Part shown: positions 1 to 7,571 of the stretch, one piece after another
Layout: the number at the start of each line of letters is the position of its first letter
Numbering within the stretch: the first letter of the stretch is position 1
NCBI GenBank assembly: GCA_036734945.1
Contig: DAIMXP010000012.1
Location: 1 to 64,000 of the forward strand
DNA: 64,000 nucleotides
Direction of reading: 5' to 3'
Source of the DNA: UBA4733 sp036734945
GTDB lineage: Bacteria; Chloroflexota; UBA4733
Notes under the pieces: model-generated
The model's input: the letters and a program-made list of their open reading frames with translations, nothing else
Told to the model about the DNA's origin: nothing
The model's database searches: none
Made by a program: the position numbers and the translations under genes

Positions 1-1
1 C

Positions 2-367
2 CTGCTTCCTCCTCACCTATCGTATCCGCCAGGTTTTAGGATAGGCTCTAAGGCGCGCCGCACCTACGGCTCAACGGACAATGTGGTACTGGACTTCAGC
101 GCGTCTGGACATCTGCAAGGCGAAGAATTCCTGGTGCAGAGCTCACCACAGTTCGACATCCGATATCTTGGTACCGCGCCGGTCCGGGAACTCGTCATCG
201 TCCACAATTTCCGCTTCGTCTACCGCGCCCAGAGCGACAGTCCGTCCATGGCGTTCACCTGGCGCGATGCTGCACCAGAGCACGGCACGAACATGTACTA
301 CGTCCGCGTGCTCCAAGTTGATGGCGAGCTTGCCTGGTCGAGTCCGCTGTGGATCGAGTTGCCATAG
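2..367 (+). CDS. C-terminal end of a DUF3604/PHP-type protein (partial)
   Basis: The frame is open from the first bases of the window to a TAG at 365-367, so this is the last ~121 residues of a gene that begins outside. The visible part has the pattern of the C-terminus of DUF3604 (PHP-domain-like) proteins: RRTYGSTDNVVLDF, then a beta-rich segment with GTAPVRELVIVHN and FTWRD, ending in YYVRVLQVDGELAWSSPLW. That ending is typical of the family and follows a metallo-phosphoesterase-like domain that is not visible here. DUF3604 proteins have no settled function; many sit with sulfatases and sugar genes, which fits this neighbourhood. The family call rests on remembered family patterns. Confidence 0.6.
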   Translation: MLPPHLSYPPGFRIGSKARRTYGSTDNVVLDFSASGHLQGEEFLVQSSPQFDIRYLGTAPVRELVIVHNFRFVYRAQSDSPSMAFTWRDAAPEHGTNMYYVRVLQVDGELAWSSPLWIELP

Positions 368-620
368 AAAAGGGAGATATGGTAGATGCCACAGTGGCTG
401 GGGGCTGCGGGCTGGCTGAACTGCGACGTTTATAGCACGTCATCGTCACATGCCGATCCTCCTTCGACGGTGGGGGATGTAACGTAGTGCATGTCTATAC
501 TGATGGCACGTTGTGCCGGATATGCCTACATGCTGCCCATCCATCGAGTGATCGTATATGGGGCAAAGGAGCGCTGTCAACGGGGCCGGTCGCTCCCGGT
601 CGCTCACCAGGCGCCGCCTG

Positions 621-649
621 TTGACAGATGGCAGATTGCCTGGTACACT
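621..649 (+). promoter_or_regulatory. Sigma70-type promoter for the TIM-barrel/Gfo operon
   Basis: TTGACA at 621-626 and TACACT at 644-649 are separated by 17 bp, 43 bp before the ATG at 692. Both hexamers fit the housekeeping consensus. The rest of the 368-691 gap shows no convincing gene. Confidence 0.65.
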
Positions 650-691
650 GCCGCCGCAGCTGAATTGAGTCCACGGGGAGCGGGGGCGACC

Positions 692-1543
692 ATGAAAGTT
701 GGCCACACGGGGATTACCTGGGGCATTCCTGGGAATGTGGAGCAGGCCTACCGCGACACGGCGGAGTTGGGCTACCTCGGCTTTGAGACGTTTGGCCGGA
801 CCATCCTGGAAAGGAATGAACAGGTCGGCGGCTATCACGCCCTGGTGGACCGCTACGGCATCCCGACCGGCGCCGCCTATTGCGGCAAGACCTGGATCGA
901 TCCGGCAACGGCCGCCGAGGACGCGGCCGCGGCCCGGCGCGAAGCCGACGCCCTCACGGTGTTGGGAGGCCAGACTCTGGTGCTGGCCTGTGGTCGGCGA
1001 CCATCAGGCGGCTATACCCCAGAGCAGTTTCGCCAACTGGCCGCCGCGCTGAACAACGTCGGCATGTACTGCCGCGATCACGGCCTGGTGACCGGCCTGC
1101 ACCCGCACACGGGCACGGCCATTGAGACTCGCGCCGATATCGACGCGATCATGGATCTGCTCGATCCTGACGCCGTCGGCTTTGCCCCCGACACGGGCCA
1201 GATCGCCAAGGGCGGCAGCGACATTCTGGAAGTCATGCGTACCTACCAGTCGCGCATCACCCACGTCCACCTGAAGGACTGGAGCGGCAAGAATGAGCGG
1301 GGTGTCGACGGCCGCGAGATCGACACGACCGGCTACGTAAACTACGAGCCGGTGGGCAACGGCGTCCTGCCCATAGCGGCCCTTCTGGATGTCCTGTTGG
1401 AGCGCGGTTTCGACGGCTGGGTGAACGTTGAGCTCGACGGCACGCCCCGCGCCCCACGGCCGCCCCGCGAGGCGGCAGCGATGAGCCGGCGCTACCTGGG
1501 ACAAGTGCTCGGCGAGCACGTGCGCTGGAGGAACACAGCTTGA
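692..1543 (+). CDS. Sugar phosphate isomerase/epimerase-like TIM barrel
   Basis: A 283-residue protein of the xylose-isomerase-like TIM-barrel superfamily (IolE/hydroxypyruvate isomerase/sugar epimerase type). Visible family features are GYLGFETFGRT near the N-terminus, GLHPHTGTAIET mid-protein, GFAPDTGQIAKGG, THVHLKDW and the C-terminal GFDGWVNVELDGT. The His, Asp and Glu in these segments match the metal ligands of the family. The ATG at 692 is chosen because it follows a purine-rich GGGGAGCGGGGG and gives the usual family length; the frame is open further upstream but that part has no family character. It is followed by a Gfo/Idh/MocA oxidoreductase and a second TIM barrel, a grouping typical of inositol or rare-sugar catabolism. 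The substrate cannot be read from the sequence. Confidence 0.82.
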   Translation: MKVGHTGITWGIPGNVEQAYRDTAELGYLGFETFGRTILERNEQVGGYHALVDRYGIPTGAAYCGKTWIDPATAAEDAAAARREADALTVLGGQTLVLACGRRPSGGYTPEQFRQLAAALNNVGMYCRDHGLVTGLHPHTGTAIETRADIDAIMDLLDPDAVGFAPDTGQIAKGGSDILEVMRTYQSRITHVHLKDWSGKNERGVDGREIDTTGYVNYEPVGNGVLPIAALLDVLLERGFDGWVNVELDGTPRAPRPPREAAAMSRRYLGQVLGEHVRWRNTA

Positions 1544-1724
1544 TCTGCCGCTCCAGGTGACAGCGTCATCCGTTGAGGCGCTGCAACAGCAGCGTACCGC
1601 CAGTGAAGCGCTGGACGAGGTGACACGCACAGCCAGGCGGAGCTCGATGCGGCGCTCCACAAAGCGGAGACGCTGTCTGCCGAACGAGCGGTATAACTAT
1701 GGAAGAGGAGCGAGGGAGTACACG

Positions 1725-2741
1725 GTGAAGCAACTACGAGTGGCGTTCATAGGCTGTGGCGGCATCGCCACGCAGCAGCATGCGCCGGCCTACCGGAAAC
1801 TGCCGCAGGTGGAGATCATCGCCGCCTGCGACATCGTGGCGGAGAAGGCGCAGTCCTTCGCCCAGACCTTTGGCTGCCGGACGTACACCGATTACCAGGA
1901 GATGCTCCAGCGCGAGCGGCCGGATATTGTGGACGTCTGCACGCGCGAGCACCAGCACGTCGAGCCGGTGGTCGCCGCCCTGGAGGCCGGCTCCCACGTC
2001 CTGTGCGAGAAGATCATGGCGCACACGCTCGCCGGTGGTCAGGCAATGCTGGCAGCGGCCGAGCGGAGCGGCCGTCTCCTCGGCATCGACTACAACTATC
2101 GCTTCTTCCCTATCTTCGCCAGGCTGAAGGAGCTGATCGACGGCGGCGCGCTCGGGGAGATCGCCCTCCTCAACTGCTACGCCCACGCCTTCTGTTTCCA
2201 CCACGCCGTCGACCTGCTGCGCTGGCTGGGTGGGTCGGTGACTGAGGTGAGCGGCCAGTACACGGCCACGGTCAATCCCAAGTACCACTTCCCGGTGCAA
2301 TGTCCGGACTTCGTCTACGTGCCGTCGCGCAACGCGGCGCTGACCATGCGCTTCGCCGGCGACGCCCTCGGCAGCATCACTGCCTCTCGCTTCGAGGACC
2401 TGCGCGTCAACATGCTGCGCGTCGACGTGGTGGGCGAGCGCGGCCGGCTGACCGCCGACGGCATCACCACCCAGGACATCATGGGCCGCCTGGAGCGCAC
2501 GCCGGGCCACGAAGCGATCGACTACTACGACGGCGCCGAGCGCGGTTTCAACGTGGCCTTCGAGCGCTCCATCCGGGCCTTCGTCGAGAAGGCGCAGGGC
2601 GCCGACACCCCGGCCGCCACCGGGCGGGACGGCTACGCCGTGCTGGAGATCGAGCGGGCGCTGGTGCTCGCACCGGCGGAACAATGCGTGGTGGCCTTGA
2701 CGGAGTTCACTCACGCCACACAGGGAGGCGCAAGAGGATGA
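1725..2741 (+). CDS. Gfo/Idh/MocA family oxidoreductase
   Basis: A 338-residue NAD(P)-dependent sugar or inositol dehydrogenase-like protein. The N-terminal Rossmann fold shows VAFIGCGGIATQQHAPAY (GxGxxA type) and the catalytic-lysine motif reads CEKIMAHTL, with Ile in place of the usual Pro of EKP. The C-terminal domain carries HHAVDLLRWLGG, in the position of the family HxxD catalytic motif. The GTG at 1725 is chosen because GGAAGAGGAGCGAGGG precedes it; the open frame upstream lacks domain features. Its stop overlaps the next start in an ATGA arrangement, so the two are probably translationally coupled. Substrate unknown; the two flanking TIM-barrel isomerases suggest a keto-sugar or inositol route. 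Confidence 0.85.
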   Translation: MKQLRVAFIGCGGIATQQHAPAYRKLPQVEIIAACDIVAEKAQSFAQTFGCRTYTDYQEMLQRERPDIVDVCTREHQHVEPVVAALEAGSHVLCEKIMAHTLAGGQAMLAAAERSGRLLGIDYNYRFFPIFARLKELIDGGALGEIALLNCYAHAFCFHHAVDLLRWLGGSVTEVSGQYTATVNPKYHFPVQCPDFVYVPSRNAALTMRFAGDALGSITASRFEDLRVNMLRVDVVGERGRLTADGITTQDIMGRLERTPGHEAIDYYDGAERGFNVAFERSIRAFVEKAQGADTPAATGRDGYAVLEIERALVLAPAEQCVVALTEFTHATQGGARG

Positions 2742-3601
2742 CGACCGTGACGCGGGGACCGGTGATCGCCTGTACCACGCACTCCTTCGGCATTGTGCCG
2801 CTGGCAGCGGCGTTTCGGATCATCAGTGCCCTCGACATCGAGTACGTCGACCTGATCGCCGCCACTTATCCGCAACAGCTCACACCGGACGCACTGGCGA
2901 CCGACCCGGACGGCGAGGCCGAGCGCATTGGAAACCTGGCGGCGGACGCCGGCGTACAGCTCTCCGGCTGTTTTGTCGGCTTCAAAGAGCGCCTCTCCAG
3001 CGGTGATCCCGCGCACCGGCGCCGCATTCCCGAACTCTTCGCCGCCATCGGCCACTTTGCGCGACGCTGCGGCATCCCGCACGTGCAGACAGGCTTCGGC
3101 GCAGCCTCTCCGGGACTCGCCGCCGAGGAGCAGTTCGCCGTGCTGGCCGAGAACGTGCGCTCCGCGCAGGAGGCCGTCCGCGCCGAGGGAGCCGAGTTGC
3201 TGGTCGAGGCCCAGCGCGGCGCGGTCATTCAGAGCCCGGACGACACCTGGCGCCTCCTGCGGGCGGCGCCCGGACTACGCATCAACCACGATCCGGGCCA
3301 GTTCGAGTGCGTCGGCTTCGGCCCCGAAACGTACGAGTCGCTCTACGCCCACACGCCGCATATCCACATGCGTCAGGCGCGTCCCGGAGCCCTGCAGGAG
3401 AAGCTGGACCTGGGGACGATTGACTTCCGGCGGGTGGTGCGCGGTCTTCAGGCGGCCGGCTTCGATGGCGTCTGGGCGATGGAGTACGTCCACTTCGCGC
3501 GCTCGGCGGACTGTGCGAGCGTAGACGTGGTGGCGGAGACGGTGCGCATGCGCGACCTGATCCGGGAAGAGCTGGCATCAATCGCCGGCGGCCTGGGGTG
3601 A
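2738..3601 (+). CDS. Sugar phosphate isomerase/epimerase-like TIM barrel
   Basis: A 287-residue protein of the AP-endonuclease-2/xylose-isomerase-like TIM-barrel family. Visible markers are ACTTHSFG at the N-terminus, LLVEAQRGAVIQ mid-protein, LRINHDPGQFECVGFG (His-Asp pair), THIHMRQARPG-like spacing in PHIHMRQARPG, and the C-terminal GFDGVWAMEYVHF with the conserved Glu. The ATG at 2738 overlaps the stop of the upstream oxidoreductase (ATGA) and follows CAAGAGG. It ends the first operon of the island; about 95 nt later the mobile-element region begins. It is only distantly like the TIM barrel at 692-1543, so the two probably perform different steps. Confidence 0.8.
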   Translation: MTTVTRGPVIACTTHSFGIVPLAAAFRIISALDIEYVDLIAATYPQQLTPDALATDPDGEAERIGNLAADAGVQLSGCFVGFKERLSSGDPAHRRRIPELFAAIGHFARRCGIPHVQTGFGAASPGLAAEEQFAVLAENVRSAQEAVRAEGAELLVEAQRGAVIQSPDDTWRLLRAAPGLRINHDPGQFECVGFGPETYESLYAHTPHIHMRQARPGALQEKLDLGTIDFRRVVRGLQAAGFDGVWAMEYVHFARSADCASVDVVAETVRMRDLIREELASIAGGLG

Positions 3602-3695
3602 TTCCTACGTCCGCCAGCCCGGTTACGAGCAACCCTGGATGCTACCTCGGCCGGGAGCGCCGGCCAGCGTATGATGACAGTGGCTCCGTGTAAAG

Positions 3696-3883
3696 CCCTA
3701 TAATAATGGACACGCTAACGGACACGGTACAGCCACTTGGAAACATTGCGCCCGTCGGGTGCGGAGGCAGGCCCCCTCCGGCTCGCACCGCTCGCCAGGT
3801 TCCCCCACTGCCGTGGGGGAACCGATGCTGCAGGTCAGGGGGCGGTTCCTGCCCCGTGGCTTGGGTGTGTCTGATATTATGGG
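3696..3883. repeat. Small MITE-like element with inverted ends
   Basis: The segment starts CCCTATAATAATGGACAC (3696-3713) and ends GTGTCTGATATTATGGGA (3867-3884), whose reverse complement TCCCATAATATCAGACAC matches the start. Inside lies a 79-bp core (3761-3839) that recurs perfectly, inverted, at 6182-6260. The core contains a perfect hairpin at 3798-3823 (GGTTCCCCCAC, TGCC loop, GTGGGGGAACC). It has no coding potential. It looks like a non-autonomous derivative or a duplicated end of the larger element at 3696-6328. Confidence 0.6.
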
Positions 3884-4028
3884 ACAGCCTCTCAGCTTGC
3901 GGCCTGGGCCAGGGCGAGCGCCGTGGTGACCGCGCTGCCCTGAATGGTGCAGGACTTTCAGGCAGAGGAGGACTGGCCGGAGATGGAACGGCCGCCCTGC
4001 GGGCGTCGGCGCGTCGCGCTGTTGCTGT

Positions 4029-4682
4029 ATGACGTCTGCTGCTGCCTTCGGGCGCCCGAGCGGCTCGCCGACGCCGCGCGCTGGACACCGAAGGCGGACC
4101 GTCGAAGCGGCCGTGCCGTGGAGCTCCTGGGTGGGGCTGCCTGGCCCCGCATTCGAGCTGCCTTTGCCCCCAAGGGCGGGCCAGTGCGCCGAATGCGCGT
4201 GCATGCGAGCTGACCAGGCGGAGGCGCAGCGCGCCGGCATCGCCGCCGCCCTGACCGCTGGCCTGACGGTGGCGGAGGTCCCCCGCACGGTGGGCTGCGT
4301 GCCGAAGACCGTCTACCACTTCCTGGCGCGAGCTCAGGAGTCGGCCGTGGCGGACGGTCGCCGAACGAACAGCGGCAGGCCGCCCGTCTACTCGGAAGGG
4401 GCGCAGGCAGCCGTTCGGAAAGCGCGGGAGAGCGAGCCGGCGAACGGTCCTCGGCTGCTCCACCACGTGCTCCTGCGGAACCCCGGGCGGTATGGCCTCA
4501 CGGCAGCAGAGGCGCCGTCGCCAAGTCGGATTGCCGAACTAATCCACGAGTGGGGCCTGGCCGTCAAGCCGGTTGGCCCGAGGGATCGCCGCCGGTATCC
4601 GCGCCATGCTGCCACTACGCCAGGCGTCTTCACGATCGACACCCTGGGGGCCGTGGCTTTAAGGGGTAGGTTTTTGGATTAG
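4029..4682 (+). pseudogene. Transposase N-terminal remnant (HTH plus start of integrase core)
   Basis: The frame from ATG 4029 shows a helix-turn-helix-like segment (GLTVAEVPRTVGCVPKTVYH), a linker GRRTNSGRPPVYSEG, a second helical segment ending IAELIHEWGLAVKP, then VFTIDTLGAVALRG. The last piece resembles the first strand and catalytic Asp of DDE/rve transposases. The similarity stops exactly where the 21-bp end of the inserted IS begins (4655); the last residues and the stop are encoded by the IS. The downstream half is not found after the IS at 6007. The element family is not assigned with confidence. Confidence 0.6.
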
Positions 4683-6007
4683 GCGTCATCGTCGAGGCCT
4701 GGGAGGGGGAGTTGGATAGGGCCGGGAGTAGGTGGCCAGGGGTCTGGGTTGAAGGTACCCCAGGGGAGCGGCTGATGATTGAGCAGGGCGACGAGGATGC
4801 GAGTCCAGCCGCGCCGAAAGCAACTGACCAGGCGCAGGCGGGTGGCATCGCGCTGGCGGCGCTGGGTAGCGAGCGAGGGGGTGAGATCGAGCAGGGTGCT
4901 GTCGGGGATGGTATCGTCGGCCTCGCCGCCGACCAAGAGCAACCAGAGTGTGGCGACGGCGATGGCCAACCAGAGGCGGGCGGCGCGGTCGGGATCCTCC
5001 ATGCGGGTGCGTTGCCACTGCCACCCCGCTCGCTTGGTGATCTTGAAGCCCTGCTCGATCCAGGCGCGCAGCCCGTACCAGCCGGCCTCCGCCGCCTCGG
5101 GCGGCAGATCGGTGAGGAGCAGCCAGGGATCCTTGCAGCCCTCGGCCCAGCACGCCAGCAGGGTGCAGGAGAGGCGACGCTGCTTGCCGGTGAAGGCGAC
5201 GCCGGTCCCCTGCCAGGTCGTGCCGGGCCGGGGCACGAACGTGGACAAGCGCCGCCCGGCGCGGGCACAGGCGGGACGGAAGTTGCCTTGGGCGTTGACG
5301 CGCAGGAACGGATGCCAGCCCAGCCGTCGAATGCGGTGGAACAGCCAGCGGGCGTACAGGCCGCGATCGGCCAGCACAATCACGGTCATCTGGGACGGGA
5401 TGGCTGGCCGCACCAGGCGCAGCAGGCGCAGCCAGTGCGGGCGCCAGGCCTCCGGCTGATTGGCCGGCAGCACATGCCATGCCACCGGGATGGCGCAGCC
5501 TCGGTAGCGGGCGCCCTATGGGCGACTCAACGTCAAGACGACGAAGCGCTCGCCCAGGCTGGTGGCATCCAGTGCCAAGGCCAACTGCGTCCCCGTGTAA
5601 CCGGCCAACACCCAGCGCAAGAGCGGCACGAAGCACGTGGTCACGTCCAGTTCCTGCCGCTGGTCGCCGCGCTTCCGCCCCGCCGGGTAGCACCACTCCT
5701 GCAACTGCTGGCGAACCGTTCCCTCTTTCCGCGCTTGCCACCCCGCCAAAAAGATCGTCACCGCCGTCAACGCGCAACTGCGCGCCAGCACCATCCCCAG
5801 ACTCCACAACGCCAACACCGCCGCCTGGGGCTTGCTCAACTCGGGAAACTGGTGCCGCACCGTCTGCGTCCACCGGTACACTACCTCCTGGCATGCCATG
5901 GGAATCCTCCTTCGGTCGCTGCGATAGTCCTTGATCCACAGCATCCCCGACGAAGGGTTCCCGCTTCACTGCCCCCTTGCTCTCAGAAAAACCTACCCCT
6001 TAAAGCC
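4655..6007. mobile_element. IS4-like insertion sequence with perfect 21-bp terminal inverted repeats
   Basis: The left end (4655-4675, beginning GGCTTTAAGGGGTAGG) and the right end (5987-6007) are perfect reverse complements over 21 bp. The 1,353-bp interior carries a single transposase on the minus strand. A TTAA lies inside both ends (4659-4662 and 5999-6002), so the true boundary may be at TTAA with the outer palindrome belonging to the target; no other direct duplication is visible. It interrupts the transposase frame that starts at 4029, so it is the younger insertion. Confidence 0.85.
4679..5899 (-). pseudogene. IS4-family DDE transposase with an in-frame amber stop
   Basis: The minus-strand frame starts at ATG 5899, six bases after a perfect AAGGAGG (5906-5912), and encodes ~406 residues. 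Catalytic features are ALDAT (first Asp), VLADRG (second Asp), and YGLRAWIEQGFKITK, the Y-x2-R-x3-E-x6-K signature of IS4-like enzymes. The frame is broken by TAG at 5516-5518, between FVVLTLSRP and GARYRGCAIPVAW, just after the first Asp. The two parts are in the same frame, so this is a nonsense codon or a short in-frame insertion, not a frameshift. The perfect ends and strong ribosome site suggest recent activity. Alternatives are stop-codon readthrough or a sequencing error. Confidence 0.8.
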
Positions 6008-6181
6008 TCCCTTCGGTCGTTGCAGCCCCGCCCAGAACCCCTGGCGCGCCGACGCCGCGCGCTGGACGCACGGCCGACCTACGGTCGTCGGCGCGGACCG
6101 ACGGAGCGGCCGTGCCGTTGCCGCAGCACTCCGTCTCCCCAGCGCTTCCGTCTAACCGTCCCGTCCCGCAGGCGACCGTCG

Positions 6182-6260
6182 CCTGACCTGCAGCATCGGT
6201 TCCCCCACGGCAGTGGGGGAACCTGGCGAGCGGTGCGAGCCGGAGGGGGCCTGCCTCCGC
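6182..6260. repeat. Inverted copy of the 79-bp core repeat
   Basis: These 79 bp are the exact reverse complement of 3761-3839 by eye, including the internal GGTTCCCCCAC hairpin. The inner block around CCGGCTCGCACCGCTCGCC also occurs twice near 20.6-20.9 kb. The 6261-6466 gap holds the outer element end at 6311-6328 and no gene. Confidence 0.85.
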
Positions 6261-6466
6261 GCCTGCCCGGCACTGCTGCCCGCCAAAACGCTACCGGACA
6301 CGCTCATAGGGTGTCAGCTATTATGGGGATGAACACTCCGCAGATTGCGAGTGGCGAAAGGTAATTGAACCGCCTGGGGTAACGCTGCATGAAACGCAGC
6401 CTGGACAGTGCGCACCTCAGGACTGAATCACACAGTCTGTAGCCCTCGGCGCCGACGAGAGATCGC

Positions 6467-7525
6467 CTACGAGGCACCTGCCGCCGGTCGCCGGAGCAGT
6501 GGGTGATCAGGGATGTCGATAGGCAGCGACACTCGCTCGTGGCGAAAGGCAGACTCCATGATGGCAATGGCCACTTCGATGTTGGCTCGCGCCGACTCGC
6601 CGTTCAGCAAATGGGGGACGCCGCCTTCGATGCTGGCGATCAGCGCGCGCACCTCCTCAGCGAAAGCATTGGTCGGTGGCAGGTCGACGTCCTGCCAGCC
6701 GGCGGCGCCGCGCGGCCAGAGGCGCAGGAACTGAGGGGCATCGGGGCGAGGGTCGCCACTGATCTCGATGCGGCCGTCGCTGCCCAGCACGCGGAAGCGC
6801 TGGTAGCCCAGCGGACGCGCCGCGAAGCCGGTCTCCAGGATGCCCCGCGGTCCATCGGTGAACTGCACCTGCGCCAGGCTGCCGCCTTCGATGGGGTGTC
6901 CGTAGCGCGTACCGGTTTCCTGCCAGCGCTGGTAGCCGACGCGTGCCGTGTTGCCGACGCTGGGCTGGCGTAGGTCAATCTGGCCGAACACCCAACTGAC
7001 CGGCGAATCGCCTGCCAAGAAACGCATGAGGTCGATGGCGTGCGTGCCGTCACTGAAGAGGTCGCCGTTGCAGATGGCCAGGATCTCTTCAACTGTGCCG
7101 ATTGCTCCGTCGGTGATGAACTGACGCGCCAGAGCGTAGCGCGGCTCAAAGCGGCGCTGATGGCCGATAATGAGGACACTTCCAGCCGCGCGCGCTGCCT
7201 CGTTCATGCGGTCGGCCTCCGGCAGGGTGAGCGCCATCGGCTTCTCACAGAGGATGCCCCTGGCGCCGGCGCGAGCGGCGGCGATCACCGGCTCCGGGTG
7301 TTGCGGCGGCCAGGTGCAGACGCTGACAATGTCCGGCCGCTCCGCCGCCAGCATCTGCTCGTATGAGGTATAACGTCGGCTGACGCCGAACTCCTCACCA
7401 AAGCCGTTCAGCGCCTCAAGGCTGATGTCGGCCGCCGCCACGATGCGGCACTCCAGCACCGCTGCATAGCCGCCGGCATGGGCCCGTGCGATGCCGCCGC
7501 AGCCGATAAACCCGACCCGGTACAC
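6467..7525 (-). CDS. Gfo/Idh/MocA family oxidoreductase
   Basis: A 352-residue protein with the N-terminal dinucleotide-binding motif VGFIGCGGIARAHAGGY, the canonical CEKPMALTL catalytic lysine motif and DGTHAIDLMRFLAG (catalytic His/Asp) in the second domain. It probably oxidises or reduces a sugar, inositol or sugar-acid hydroxyl with NAD(P). It lies downstream of, and on the same strand as, the solute-binding lipoprotein at 7572-9116, so the two may form one transcript: capture of a sugar, then oxidation. It ends close to the right end of the mobile element. Of the three such oxidoreductases in the window, this one keeps the most typical EKP motif. Confidence 0.88.
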   Translation of the reverse strand: MYRVGFIGCGGIARAHAGGYAAVLECRIVAAADISLEALNGFGEEFGVSRRYTSYEQMLAAERPDIVSVCTWPPQHPEPVIAAARAGARGILCEKPMALTLPEADRMNEAARAAGSVLIIGHQRRFEPRYALARQFITDGAIGTVEEILAICNGDLFSDGTHAIDLMRFLAGDSPVSWVFGQIDLRQPSVGNTARVGYQRWQETGTRYGHPIEGGSLAQVQFTDGPRGILETGFAARPLGYQRFRVLGSDGRIEISGDPRPDAPQFLRLWPRGAAGWQDVDLPPTNAFAEEVRALIASIEGGVPHLLNGESARANIEVAIAIMESAFRHERVSLPIDIPDHPLLRRPAAGAS

Positions 7526-7571
7526 GCCGATACTCCTCTCGTGTCTGCCCCCATACTACCGCAATGGTACC

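Larger units (their letters stand above)
3696..6328. mobile_element. Older composite element holding a nested IS
   Basis: The outer ends read CCCTATAATAATGGACAC at 3696 and, inverted, GTGTCAGCTATTATGGGG at 6311-6328. Between them lie the small element (3696-3883), a broken transposase (4029-4682), a complete IS4-like element (4655-6007), and a right part (6008-6328) that repeats pieces of the left part. For example GCCGACGCCGCGCGCTGGAC is near 4068 and again near 6048, and the 79-bp core is inverted. I could not identify a target-site duplication. The right part does not continue the interrupted transposase frame, so the element has also suffered deletion or rearrangement. Confidence 0.55.

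Noticed and set aside
1734..2714. Long minus-strand open frame opposite the first Gfo/Idh/MocA gene
   Set aside because: High GC content makes long antisense frames; the plus strand has clear Rossmann and catalytic motifs and a ribosome site.
4712..6364. Long plus-strand open frame (~550 codons) across the IS
   Set aside because: It is antisense to the transposase, has low-complexity Gln/Pro/Arg composition and no domain pattern; the minus-strand DDE motifs explain the region.
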